Below are positions 40,908-52,500 of a DNA stretch of 64,000 nucleotides, one piece after another; the first letter of the stretch is position 1, and each line of letters starts with the position of its first letter. Source of the stretch: Mesostigma viride (lineage: Eukaryota > Streptophyta > Mesostigmatophyceae > Mesostigmatales > Mesostigmataceae); the NCBI GenBank assembly GCA_009746045.1, contig RPFO01000348.1:1243801-1307800 (forward strand). The letters run 5' to 3'. The position numbers were made by a program, and so were the translations under genes. The notes under the pieces were generated by a model. It ran no database searches and was not told where the DNA came from. It was given only the letters and a program-made list of their open reading frames with translations.

Positions 40908-42889
40908 AATTGAATTGAATTGAATTGTAACATAACTCCGTTGGGAGTATATGTAGCACATAGCCCAGAGAAGGGGCATATGGCCTATCATACATTCTAG
41001 GCTACTTCATGCAAGGGTGGGAATGTAAGCTACCCCTGCTCTAGGTGCACCAGGGCACCTGCACCCTCATGGTCTATCACGCTATGCCCGGGTAAGGGGG
41101 GAGCATGCCTGTGAGGGAGGAAGATCATCATGGCTATACAAGAGCTAGGACATGGCTTCTCGACAGAGAGCATCTCTCTGCATGGCATAGCATGGCTCAA
41201 TTCTTAATGCAACATCCATGGGGGTCCCGTTATAGGCAGGGCTTGGCTAAATTCTGTAGACAACATCCATGGGGGCCATTATGGGCGCACATGCGCGTGG
41301 GCCACATGCTAGGCTAAGCCTGACTAATCTACACTACTGGTATGAATTCCCTAGTCTGGGGTGGCAGGAGGGGGCTGCCAGGGCTTGTGGTCAACGTGGA
41401 TGACCGCCCCCCTCCAGTATACCGGCTTCCCCCCTGCGCTGTGCCGGAGCTGAAGGTAGGTCGGCCATAGCTCGCGTCGCCGCTGTTGCTGAGCCAGGGT
41501 CAAGTCGTCGTCCAGCGTGAAGCGAGTCCTCGAGAGCTTCTTGCGGCATTTAAGGAACGACAGCTTGTCCGCCATGTACTTAAAGGTGAGGAGCACGGGT
41601 GCCGGGCCAGCCTTCCCCCGCGCGCGGGGGAGGCGGACAGCCGACACGTCCAGCTCACCAGCGAGTAGCATGGGGGCAAGAATGTCGCGCTTAAATGCCT
41701 CAAGAAGGCCCGTGGAGGTCTCACCTGCCGGCTGGTCGAAGTGCTTGACGATGACATTGTGGCTGCGCCGGGCGATGTCGGTTTCCTCGCGAAGGTCGAG
41801 GGCTTGTTGCTTTAGTTGTGCCGAGATGGTGGAGGTGGTGGAGGTGGTGTGCTGCTTAAGCAAGTCCGCCCAGGTGGAGGGAACATCACTGGCCGGGCCA
41901 GCAGGTGCCGGCTGGGCAGCGATTTCCTGCACCGCTTGGGCGGTGAGGCCGGCGGTGTCATGCAAGCTCTCAAGGGCGGTGGCGGTGGCTTGAAGGCGTT
42001 GGTCGACGTCGAGGAGCTGGGCTTTGATGTCGGCAGTGAAGGCGGAAACGGCGGTGGAGGTGGAGGCGGCGGCGGTGGAAATGTGAGGAAGTTCAGCAGT
42101 CAGCGTGCCGCCGATTGCTGAAATGTCGGCAGCAAGGGGGGTCACGTGCTGCTGAAAGGCTTCCGTCAGGATGGAACGGAGTGTGGGGGCGGAGATGGAT
42201 GGAGCCCAGATCTCGCCGTCAGAGCGCTGGAGAAGGGAGTTGAGGACGACGTGCTGGAGTTCGGGGCGGGAGCAGCCAAGCATGGCGCCGGAGGCTAGCC
42301 AGGGGCTGCCGTTGCTGCAGAGGAGGCGACCTTGGTCGGAGAGATGGAGGCACAGGTCGTAAAGCGAGGCGTAGTCCCCGAAGAAGATGCAGTCCATAGC
42401 ATCCTCAGGAGACATGTTGTTCCAGTCGTGGTCATCGACCTTGAAAGGGTGGAACCGAAAGCGCGGTTCCGAGGGGCGGGACCATCCTGTTTTGTCGGCT
42501 GGGCGGGTGCGTTTCGGGTCAGGCGATGCCGATGGCGAGGCTTTAAGCCCGGGAGGTTGCTGGGTGGCTACCAGTGCACGACTAGTGTCACCGCTGCCTG
42601 CCGGACCTGATGGCGAAGCTGCAGCCGAAGCTGCCGCATTTTCATGGGCGAGCGCATCCGCCAAACTGCGTTGCGTCAAAGGACGTTTGCTCGTCATATA
42701 TTGCGTGTTAGATTCGGAAAATTATATCAGCATGTGCGTCTTAGAAAGACGAAGCGATAGTGATATTCACAGCTGAATTTGGGGCTCAAACGTGAAAGTT
42801 ATGAGCTCCGCCGTCAGCCATGGCTACCTCGTGGCTCGTGGCTCGTATTTCGTGATATATCAGTGATAATGTCATTGATATATCAGTGA
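40908..42889 (-). mobile_element. Complete ORF1-only LINE with intact ORF1, 10-bp target-site duplication
   Basis: 1982 bases between TTCGTCATTG at 40898-40907 and 42890-42899. In minus-strand order: about 190 bases of 5' leader containing direct repeats of GATATATCAGTGA, an intact 448-aa ORF1 (42697-41351), about 400 bases of 3' untranslated region, TGTGCTACATATACTCCC, loop and GGAGTTATGTT, and a tail of four to five AATTC units. No reverse transcriptase or endonuclease lies between ORF1 and the tail. The left duplication may overlap the tail by a few bases. Confidence 0.9.
41351..42697 (-). CDS. LINE ORF1-type RNA-binding protein (intact)
   Basis: 448 aa. Residues 1-75 are an Ala/Ser/Pro-rich, disordered region with a basic cluster (PDPKRTRPADK). 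76-190 is a compact region with several Leu/Cys. 200-300 is predicted helical, with heptad-like repeats (IKAQLLDVDQRLQATATALE) that could mediate oligomerisation. 305-448 resembles the RRM plus C-terminal RNA-binding part of L1-type ORF1 proteins: NVIVKHFD, VSAVRLPRARGKAGPAPVLL, then DDDLTLAQQQRRRELWPTYL and a final WRGAVIHVD strand. Such proteins bind the element RNA and act as nucleic-acid chaperones in reverse transcription. Two damaged homologues lie at 30049-31104 and 36697-38086. Confidence 0.85.
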   Translation of the reverse strand: MTSKRPLTQRSLADALAHENAAASAAASPSGPAGSGDTSRALVATQQPPGLKASPSASPDPKRTRPADKTGWSRPSEPRFRFHPFKVDDHDWNNMSPEDAMDCIFFGDYASLYDLCLHLSDQGRLLCSNGSPWLASGAMLGCSRPELQHVVLNSLLQRSDGEIWAPSISAPTLRSILTEAFQQHVTPLAADISAIGGTLTAELPHISTAAASTSTAVSAFTADIKAQLLDVDQRLQATATALESLHDTAGLTAQAVQEIAAQPAPAGPASDVPSTWADLLKQHTTSTTSTISAQLKQQALDLREETDIARRSHNVIVKHFDQPAGETSTGLLEAFKRDILAPMLLAGELDVSAVRLPRARGKAGPAPVLLTFKYMADKLSFLKCRKKLSRTRFTLDDDLTLAQQQRRRELWPTYLQLRHSAGGKPVYWRGAVIHVDHKPWQPPPATPD

Positions 42890-42899
42890 TTCGTCATTG

Positions 42900-43374
42900 C
42901 TTCAAGCAATCCAACAAGACAGCGTGATAAAGGAATCTGACACCAATGATGCTGACTCAGATCGAATCAACTCCACCACGCTACGGCAGCAACAAGGCTA
43001 AACCTGCAATTGGAGTCAACCACCCCAACATATCCAGGCCAGGACGCACACTGGGCTGGCATGAAAGGCCAGGGCGCCCACATTGGCTGCATACAGTGCA
43101 AAGCATGCATTTGTGCGCAAGTAATGAACTCCCCACCTGGAACACACGGGGACGGTAGCAGATGGACAATAAAACCGGTATTTCCTATCCCTGATCACCC
43201 CTAGAGACCTATGGCGCATTAGGATTGGATGAGGTCACGTCATCCACCAAAAATTGCACCTTCTCAGGCTTCAAAACAGGCTCTGAAGCAAGCTCCCTGC
43301 ACACTCCATGCTGCTCCTTATTCGACTCAGTTCACCGCATCGCGGTACGACATTGGATTGGCTTTGCCATGGCC
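42900..43374. other. 3' flank of the Toc159-type gene
   Basis: No additional gene seen; presumably includes the 3' untranslated region of the minus-strand GTPase gene. Confidence 0.4.
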
Positions 43375-46300
43375 TCATTCCCTCCTACGCCCGAAGACGG
43401 CGTTGAAGAGGGGGATGAGGCCAAACAGGGCAAGCTGCAGGCAACGAGAGCACGTGGGCACGCACAAGTCCACAACATCACATGTCATGTGGGATAAGAG
43501 TGTCCACTTTTCTTACAAACAAGGACAGTGAGAAAAATATCTGGCCCCACATCACACCAAGGAAAGCCTTCTCAACACGAAAGCTCCTACCATGGCTAAA
43601 TAAAACCCAGACGCAAGCTGCAAAGGTCAAGACATACCAAGCCTGGCTATCTCAGACCGCCGTCTCCTTCAAGTATCATCAGGTCAGCCAAGCCAGAAGA
43701 GGAAGAGGGTTATCAACCCATGCTAATTGACCAGGATCTTCACTCTACTAACAGCCCATGCGCCACTTGAAAGGCCTAGCTAAGAGTGGGACGCAATGGC
43801 TGGCTCACCTTGACTAATCATTCATTAATAATATAAGAGATGACAGAGGAAGTGGCCATTTTAATCACTTTAAAGCTATAAGAAGGGCATGGTGACAACC
43901 CATGCCCGTGGGTGACTATGACGGCTTGCGAGACCAGCAGGTAAGCAGCCTATTTAGTAAGGCAAGGGAGATCGGAGATCGGAGATCGATGATGGGGATG
44001 CAAGCAGGTGTCTATGCCCCAAACCCCGTACCCCACGGCACACACTCGCACCTTGAGGTTCTCATTGGAGCTGGCGCGGAGCGACACCTGTCCCGCTCCA
44101 CGGCTGTCGCCGGGAAACAAGCACGGAAGCGAGGACATAAAGTACGTGACAGGCAGAGTCAGAAAATGCTGACAACACTCATGTCCACCTGATCATGCAG
44201 ACAACATGCAGAGAATGAGTATGAACGCGGGAAGGAGCAGGATGCATCTTCCTGTGTTGGTGAGGAGCAGGATGCAAATCTTCCTTATAGAGAGTAGAGA
44301 GAGCACCAGCCCTAGTCCTATTTGTCACGTCCCCTCTGTAACAGGGATCCCCTATGCAGTGTATGCTGTTGTGCACAGGAAACAAACACGATGCACGTTT
44401 GCACACCAGCACAGAAACGCGCGCACACACGCAATTCCATCCTAATGTCTTCTGTCATCCATGGCTAGGCACAGCTCCAGGCACAAATGATACTACTGGC
44501 AGTTCTCCCCTAACACACCTGTTCAGGTTGGCGCGCGCGGTCAGCATCGTCTTGTTCCAGTTGAACTGGCTCTGCACGTTGCCGCCCAGCGCAACGTCGC
44601 CGCGCCAGTTCATGAGCGACGCGCCCATCGTCGTGCGTGTGCTGGGAGGGGGGAGGGGGGGGGGGGGGAGGCGCAGGTGATGAGAGGGGTAGGTGACGAG
44701 TAGCATCGGAAGACGGGTGAATCCACAAGCATGCATAGCTCACCATGAGGAAGGCAGGAGGGGGAGAGCTCACACGACGAACGCATGAGAACAGCACGCA
44801 CACTTTGTCTTTCCCAGGGGACAAAAACAACCCGGGCGTAAGGCGGGGGGGGCCGACACACGCCCCCACACGCTCTGCCAATGACCCTATATGCCAATGT
44901 GACAACCAGCGCAGGCCAGAAACAAAATTAAGTAATTTATTTAGTATTAGTACTGGTGTTGGGAACCGTGTGCGTCTTTCCCAATATTCTTCCTGTATTC
45001 CTCATTTCCCATTACTATTCCCATTAACAACAGGGTCTCCAAACACCCACCATCCCAATATACTTCCTGTATTCCTCATTCCAACCGCTGCCCACGTACT
45101 TGTAATTGGGGTCAGAGCGCGTGAAGACTCGCTACCCTCTTCCCAAACCAGCAGCTGGGCCTATACCACAGACACTCCGGACAGGCATTCTGCTTGTTCG
45201 GGCTGGTGCGCGTGACGACATCCTCCTCCAATCCCAACCCACAGATTCTCCTTATGCCCACCATCCCTGCATCCACGAATCCAATGCATGGGAAATGTAC
45301 CTGTCACTTGGGTCGGTGCGCGTGAAGAGCGTCTCCCCTATTCCCATTACTATTCCCATTACCAACAGGGTCTCCAAACACCCACCATCCCAATAGAAGG
45401 GAAACCTACTTGTCATTGGGGTCGGTGCGCGTGAAGACCGTCTCCATGTTGCCTCCAAACGCCGTGTCGCCACGCGCACGGATGGTGCCGCCGCTCAAGA
45501 CCAGCTTCACACCCTTGCGCATGCGCCACCTGGCACAAAAGAGGGGAAGGGGGGGGGGGGTGCCACGAGCACAACGCACAGTGACATTAGCAAACATGCA
45601 CGAACATGAGCTAACTTATATACGCTGGCATGAGCAACACACAAGCTACTACCATACGCTGGCTGACGCAAACCATAAGCTATGGCTACCATACGCTAAG
45701 ACACAAAAATAGCAAGGGGCAAAGTGGCAGCCAAGAGGAGAAGAGGCCTGCTGGGGGCCTGCGCAAGGGCGGACGATGAGCTCTCTCCAGGTCGCACATG
45801 TGATGCATTGGACCAACGAGTGTGGGTGACAGGCGTGGGTACCATGGATGCGAGATAGCACAAAACAACGGTACACTGACAACCATGTACTGAGGGAGGG
45901 CGGGAAAATCCGGTGGGTTGGCATTCCTGGCTGGGTCACCCTTCAAGGAAAACAAAAAGGACACTTAAACAGGACAAAGGAAAACATCAGCCCTGGGCAG
46001 TCTGCCTGCCCCCACCACATGCGATTCAAATGTTGACTTGAACAGACCAACTGACTCGTATGGATTGACGTATTTATCATCCATCCAACCAACCATCCAT
46101 CGAATCAAATGGACAAAGAACTGCGCGGCTGCCAGACCTGTCCTCCAGCTTGCAGCCGACGGCGAGCGTGCCCGCGACCAGCGATGAAGACACACCCACA
46201 ATGGTCTGCGCACACAGCCCAGGAGGAAAGAGGGAAGTGACATACAGCATAGCAGGCAGGAGGGGGGCGGGGGGAAGGCATCAGGCAGCAGGCAAGAGAG

Positions 46301-49300
46301 GAAGGACGTGGCTTTCTGGGCAGGTATGTGATGCCCGCCCAGGAGAAGATGAACGAAAAACCGCTTCGTTAGTTTGAAAAGATGTCCATAGTCACACCGT
46401 GTTGTAAGATACCCACCGTTCAATAAGGAACCTAAGGGGGGCAACAAGGAAGGCAAAGTGGGGGCGGCAAGGGGGTCAGAAGTGACCCAAGCCTGCTGAA
46501 GTAGTGAAGGCCTGTTACAGTGACCACAAAGGCCCATACACTGCCCCAACCCTGCGCCCCCGTTTACCTTGCTCTTCTTGCCCATCAGCCCACACCTTTA
46601 GGTACCTTGCACCAAATATGTGCGCCCCTATACCTTGTACTTGTGCCACCCCACACACCGCTTTACCCTATTCTACTGGCTCATCGCCTCACACCGCTGT
46701 TACCTTTTCTACTGGCCCATCGCCCCACCCCCCCTTACGTGCTCCAACAACCCATCCCTGCACACCACCTTCTCCCTTGTTCTTCTGTGCACACAACCCC
46801 GTTATCTTGCTCTACTGGCCCATCACCCCAACAGCAAAAATCACCTTCCCTGGTTCTTGCCCATAGCCCCTGACCCCCCACCCCCACCTCACCTTGTTCT
46901 TCTTGGCGGTGCGCACACGCGTCTCGCAACGGGTGGTGTACGCCATGTCCTTGCCAACCTGCGGGCGGCAGCACAAGGCGCAGGGCAACAGGCACACAGG
47001 GATGTGGGGTGCAGGGAAACTTCAGCTCACGCATATGGAGCGCGTGTGAGCACAGCACAGGTATGAGGCATGTTTCCGTCATTTGTGCGCAGGTGTAGGG
47101 TTCGCGACCTTGCCACGCCCCACCAACTACCCCCTCACTCAACGCCCGCCCTGCTGCGGAGAACAGCATCGTACGCCAGAGCTCAAGGACACGGAACCTC
47201 ACACTGCCAACCATCGTCAGTGTTGGATGCCCCAGTGTCGCATGCACTAGCAAGCACACACAACTACTTGGTGCATTTTTGCATTACTGCCTTGTTAGGT
47301 ACAGGCATTACAACATACGGCTGACACCTACGCTGAGGCTCCTGCGACGCCCATGAATCTGCCCAGAGGGACGCCCACCAGGCTCCAACATAAATAACAC
47401 CGCCGGGTTTACCACCCCTTGCCTCACTCAACCACCCACCGTCTGCACGTCGATGCCTGCCGTTGTCACTGCCTTGTCCCCGTGACGGATGGAAGCGTCC
47501 GACTCAAGCGTGATGCTCATGTCCTTCTTGTCCTTTGAGATCTGGGGGGAGGGAGGGGGAAAGGGCAGAAGGGGGGACAGGGGAGAGCTGGGGTAAGAGC
47601 AGTGAGAGGGCACGGAGGGGGCATGAGCAGGGGAGAGTGAAGAGCAGGGGTGGGCTTGGGCAGCAGGGGAGGGCGAGGGCAACTCACCACACACAACACC
47701 AAATGAAGTCTCGGCCACACACCCCCAAATGAAGTCTCGGCCCCGCCCCATTATACTACCACACCGCAAGAAAAATTAGCCGCTGGCCATAGGATCTAAT
47801 CGCCTACGCTGGCCCCTTGCATGCTTGTCGCGCTCACCTGTCCGTTGAAGTTGGCGGGTGTCTTGCCCTTGAGCATGAACGGCTTTTCTACGGAAAAGCC
47901 GTCAATGCCGCTCTCGTGGTCCCACCCGTGCGCCTCGACGATCGGGCGCACCATCCACTGTTGTGGCCATTAACAACAGACATCAAATAGTAGGCATTAG
48001 GAATTAGCATTAGAATTAGGCATAAGGCATTACGCGAGGGGCGTGCGTCCCGAGGCGTGAGCGCGAGGCGTGCGGCACCAAACACCAGGCATGTAGGGGG
48101 CTGGAATCGTCTAAATTATATCTCGAGGTTGTCTACATCACATCCTTCGACCCACCTGTGATGCAAATACAACTCTACAATAAAACCTCTCATTGATGCC
48201 ATATTACATCCCACCCACCTGGTTGGCGCTCTCCAGGAAGCGGTAGCGGTGGCCGGGGTTGTCGCTGTCGAACGAGGGGGGGAGTGCTGGGTCGGGCGCC
48301 GGCACCGCCACCTAGACACATGCCCCGATGCACAGTCACATAAGCACACAGTATATTGTCGTCAGAACAGAAAGCAACCAACGTGAAAACGCTATCGGCC
48401 CGAATATGAGATTCCGCGGAACACAGAAAGTAAGAAAGCCCAGAAGCTACGAGCATGGAATCGAACATAGGACCTTCGGCATGATTTCGCGGCTATGTGA
48501 GTCTCCTGATCCGAAGGAATCTCACGTAACGTTTCGAAACAGCCCAACTGCGCAAAACCTCTTTACCCAAGAGGGGTGGCAATATGTCCGATATTGCTGA
48601 ATCTATAGAAGATGAGTCACCACTAGACCTATTTGCGCAGGAGTACTACGCACGGACCTACGCGATATTCTATTATCACACACTATATATAATATCACAC
48701 AGTATATATACATATACAATCACATTAGCACACAATTATATATATTCGCATAAGCACACACATACACACATGGGCGTGCACACAAGGGCGGATTGGGCAA
48801 GGCCACTGATACTGCCCATCAAGGAAAGGGGGTAGCAACCCACCCACCATGAGTGTGACTACGGACTACTGTGATCGTTGTGAATTTTATGAACACAGCT
48901 ACCGCGTTGGCACTGCCATTGATGATGGCAATAACAGCCGCGATAACAGAAATTGGTGCCCTGGCAACTGGTGTGAATTTTTATTAACTGGTGCTTCGAT
49001 GTTATTTCTCTTATCTGTTGTTTCAAGCACGCTGCACCACCCACATTTGGCGGACCCTACTTGGTGTGCAGCACACAGACAGGACATCGCACGGCCATCG
49101 ATGGTGTCATGGCCCCCATTGGCTACGGCACCCACCTGCTTTGACTGCTCGTCCATGTGACCCCTCACCCACCTGCTTTGACCAGTCGTCCACTTAATGC
49201 CCCACCCACCTGCTTTGACCGCTCATCCTCTGCGGGCTCGGCCTCCTCCGCATACTCCTGCACGGGCAAAAAAGGATGGGCACGGATGCAAGCAACAAGA

Positions 49301-49436
49301 GTGGGCACAGGCACGGACATATGGGCATACGGGCATGCGCAGCAAAAATGTAAGGACACAGTAACTGCATGGGGTGGATAACTGTTCTTGACACCCACAA
49401 CACACACAGACACAGACACACACACGCACACACACA

Positions 49437-49509
<73 letters not shown>

Positions 49510-52500
49510 GGCTGCACAGAGAATGGACTTGAGGGGATGGTTTTAGGAAACGGAAAAGCTCCCAGTTCGCTAGAAGCAGGGCAAAAAGTACTCCGCTGGC
49601 GAGCATCCCAGAAACAAGGCTACCGGGTGACCACTGCCAGAGACAAGGCTACCGGGTGACCACTGCCAGAGACAAGGCTACCGGGTGACCACTGCCAGAG
49701 ACAAGGCTACCGGGTGACCACTGCCAGAGACAAGGCTACCGGGTTACCACTGCCAGAGACAAGGCTACCGGGTGACCACTGCCAGAGGCAAGGCTACCGG
49801 GTGACCACTGCCAGAGACAAGGCTACCGGGTGACCACTGCCAGAGACAAGGCTACCGGGTGACCACTGCCAGAATAAAAGTGAAGGCACTGTCACGGGCA
49901 GAAGCCTGGAATACGGGGCAGAAACAGTGAGGACTGAGCACGCAAGCAGCAGGAGCGCGCAGGCGTTGCAACCTAATGCATAGAGGGGTGGGATTCCAAT
50001 TTCCATTTCCTCTCTTTTCCTTTCTCTTTTTCGGACTGACGCCCGGGTCACTCAGCTCACCTCCTCCTGCATGGCCTTGCGCGGTGCCCGCGAGGTGATG
50101 AGGGAGGACAGCAGGAAGGGCAGCGGGGGCACCTTGTTCTTCCCCCCGCCACCAAACGACCGGCCAGCCGCGTTCTCCTGCAACCAACCAACCAACCAGA
50201 CCGCATACATGCATCCATCACGTACACACCCTCCCAGAGGGTATGTCGAACAGGAGGCCAAGCGCACGTCGAAAAAGAGGTGAACAGGACACAGTCAGCG
50301 AGGCGGTGCAGAGCCCAGGAAGAGCCCAGCAAGGAACAGACCGTGGGTACACATATTCATATAGACACGGACTGTGACTAAAACTGTAAATGTACTCCAA
50401 TATAAAAACATACAAATCCTTAAACTACAATCCAATATAAAAACATACAAATTCTAAAACTACAAACACTGACTCTTGACCAAAAATGTAAGATACAACA
50501 AGATAAAATACACAAATCCTACTCTACATATAATACTAAACACGGAGAGTGACCACGCACCACGTACACAGCCTGCTGTCCACAGGACAATCACAAGAAG
50601 ATACGATCCGGAGGGGGCTAAGCATGGGCGGGCATCCAGTACCCGTGTACACCGTCCCTCTATCACTACACGCTGACCCCATGCAGGTTGAGCGGCGCGT
50701 TGGTCCACATGCCCAGTCTACACCGTATCCGTCCATACCTCCCTACAAACCAGGGTTGGATCCCTGAGCAGGGACTGCACTGGGAATGGACTGGAGGACA
50801 AGGACGCGGACTGGAGTACCGGGACGAGTACCGGGGCCTACCCGTCCTGGTATGTGCGAACCCAACAAGACTTTCTACTACTCCCAGTTGCGCTACTCAC
50901 AAAATTCAGGTACTCCCTGTGCCGCTACTCGCTCACCTTCGAAATCTCCGGCATAATCTCCCGGTCCCGGTACTCGCCCCTTTGACACATTTTCGGGAGT
51001 ACCTGGTCCCGGTCCCGACACCTATTTCCGGTCCCGGTCCTGGAAACCAGGGATACAGCCTTACTAACCTTTACTAACTACACCACCCCTCCAAGCCTAC
51101 TCCGCATGCTATCCCCACACGCTGTTTCTCCACACGCTGTTTCTAGTCGCTGCCCACCTGCAGGTTGAGCAGTGCGTTGGCCTCGGTGAGGATCTTGGAC
51201 GCAAAGCAGAGCAGCAGCAGCTGCGGCTTCCAGATCTGGCCGTTGGGGAGCACCTTCTGGCCTGCGCGGTTTTGCCGGCACGCCGCGTGGTTCTCCACCT
51301 GATGCGTTCGATGAGGGTTTCGGGCACATGGCCGCGCGCATTGGGGCATGGGGCACGTGAGCGCGCGCATTGGGGCATGGGGCACGTGAGCGCGCGCATT
51401 GGGGCATGGGGCAAGTGGCCGCGTGCATTGGGGCATGGGGCAAGTGAGCGCGCGCATTGGGGCATGGGGCAAGTGGCCGCGCGCATTGGGGCATGGGGCA
51501 AGTGGCCGCGCGCATTGGGGCATGGGGCAAGTGGCCGCGCGCATTGGGGCATGGGGAAAGTGGCCGCGCGCATTGGGGCATGGGACACGTGAGCGGGCAT
51601 TGGGGCATGTTGGGGGCGGCATGAGGTCGTGTGAGGATGCAGGCTGCAGGAACATGTGGGGCGTGCGGGGTATACAAATGCAGGCAGACGCCACCGTGGT
51701 GGCTAACCAGCGAAACATTGTTACTACCGCTCACCAGCGAGACTTGACAAGCACATCCAAATGCACTACTAGCATTACAAATATATATCCACGACTAGCA
51801 ATTTAGACACCCACATTGTCTCATACTCGTTGACCAGATGTCATCTTCCGATTTTAAAAAAATGAGACTAGAGCACACCATCCTTGCCACTCACCAGCGA
51901 GACAACGAAACCAACAGAGAAGAATGACCGCGTGCCACTCACCAGCGAGACCGGGTTCATGAGCCGCATGTCGCCGGCCGCCTGCCGGATCATCTGCTGC
52001 ACCGCGTGCGAGCGCTGCGCCACGTACATCTCGTAGCTGATGGGCATCGCATTCACGCCCTCGGGGGGGGCTGACGCGCCATGCGTCAGCACCACGATCG
52101 CGTTGAACCAGACGGAGGCGCCGAATGTGGCGGTGATGGTGCGCAGGAGGGGCAGGTCGCCGTAGTCCTTGTTCTGAGGGTAGAGGGGTTAGAGGGGGGG
52201 GGGGGGGGGCGGAGCGGAAAGAGAGGGGGGCAGGGGGTAGCCAAGAGGAGCAAAGGAGTGGCAGGTTTGTAAGCAACGAGGAAGACGTGGTCAAAGATCA
52301 GGCGCGCTATGAGGACTTATGCCACAGCTTTCCTTCACGCGTTGGCATGCTTGTGGGTGTTTCTTGGAAAAGGGAGACGTGGGCGGGGGAACGAAGTTTG
52401 GCAGCAAAGTCCAACATGGCACACGTTGGCCACACTCTCGCAGGCATTCCCAAAACGGCTGATGGCGGTGCATGCGGGGGTGTGACGGGTGCAAGGGTGT

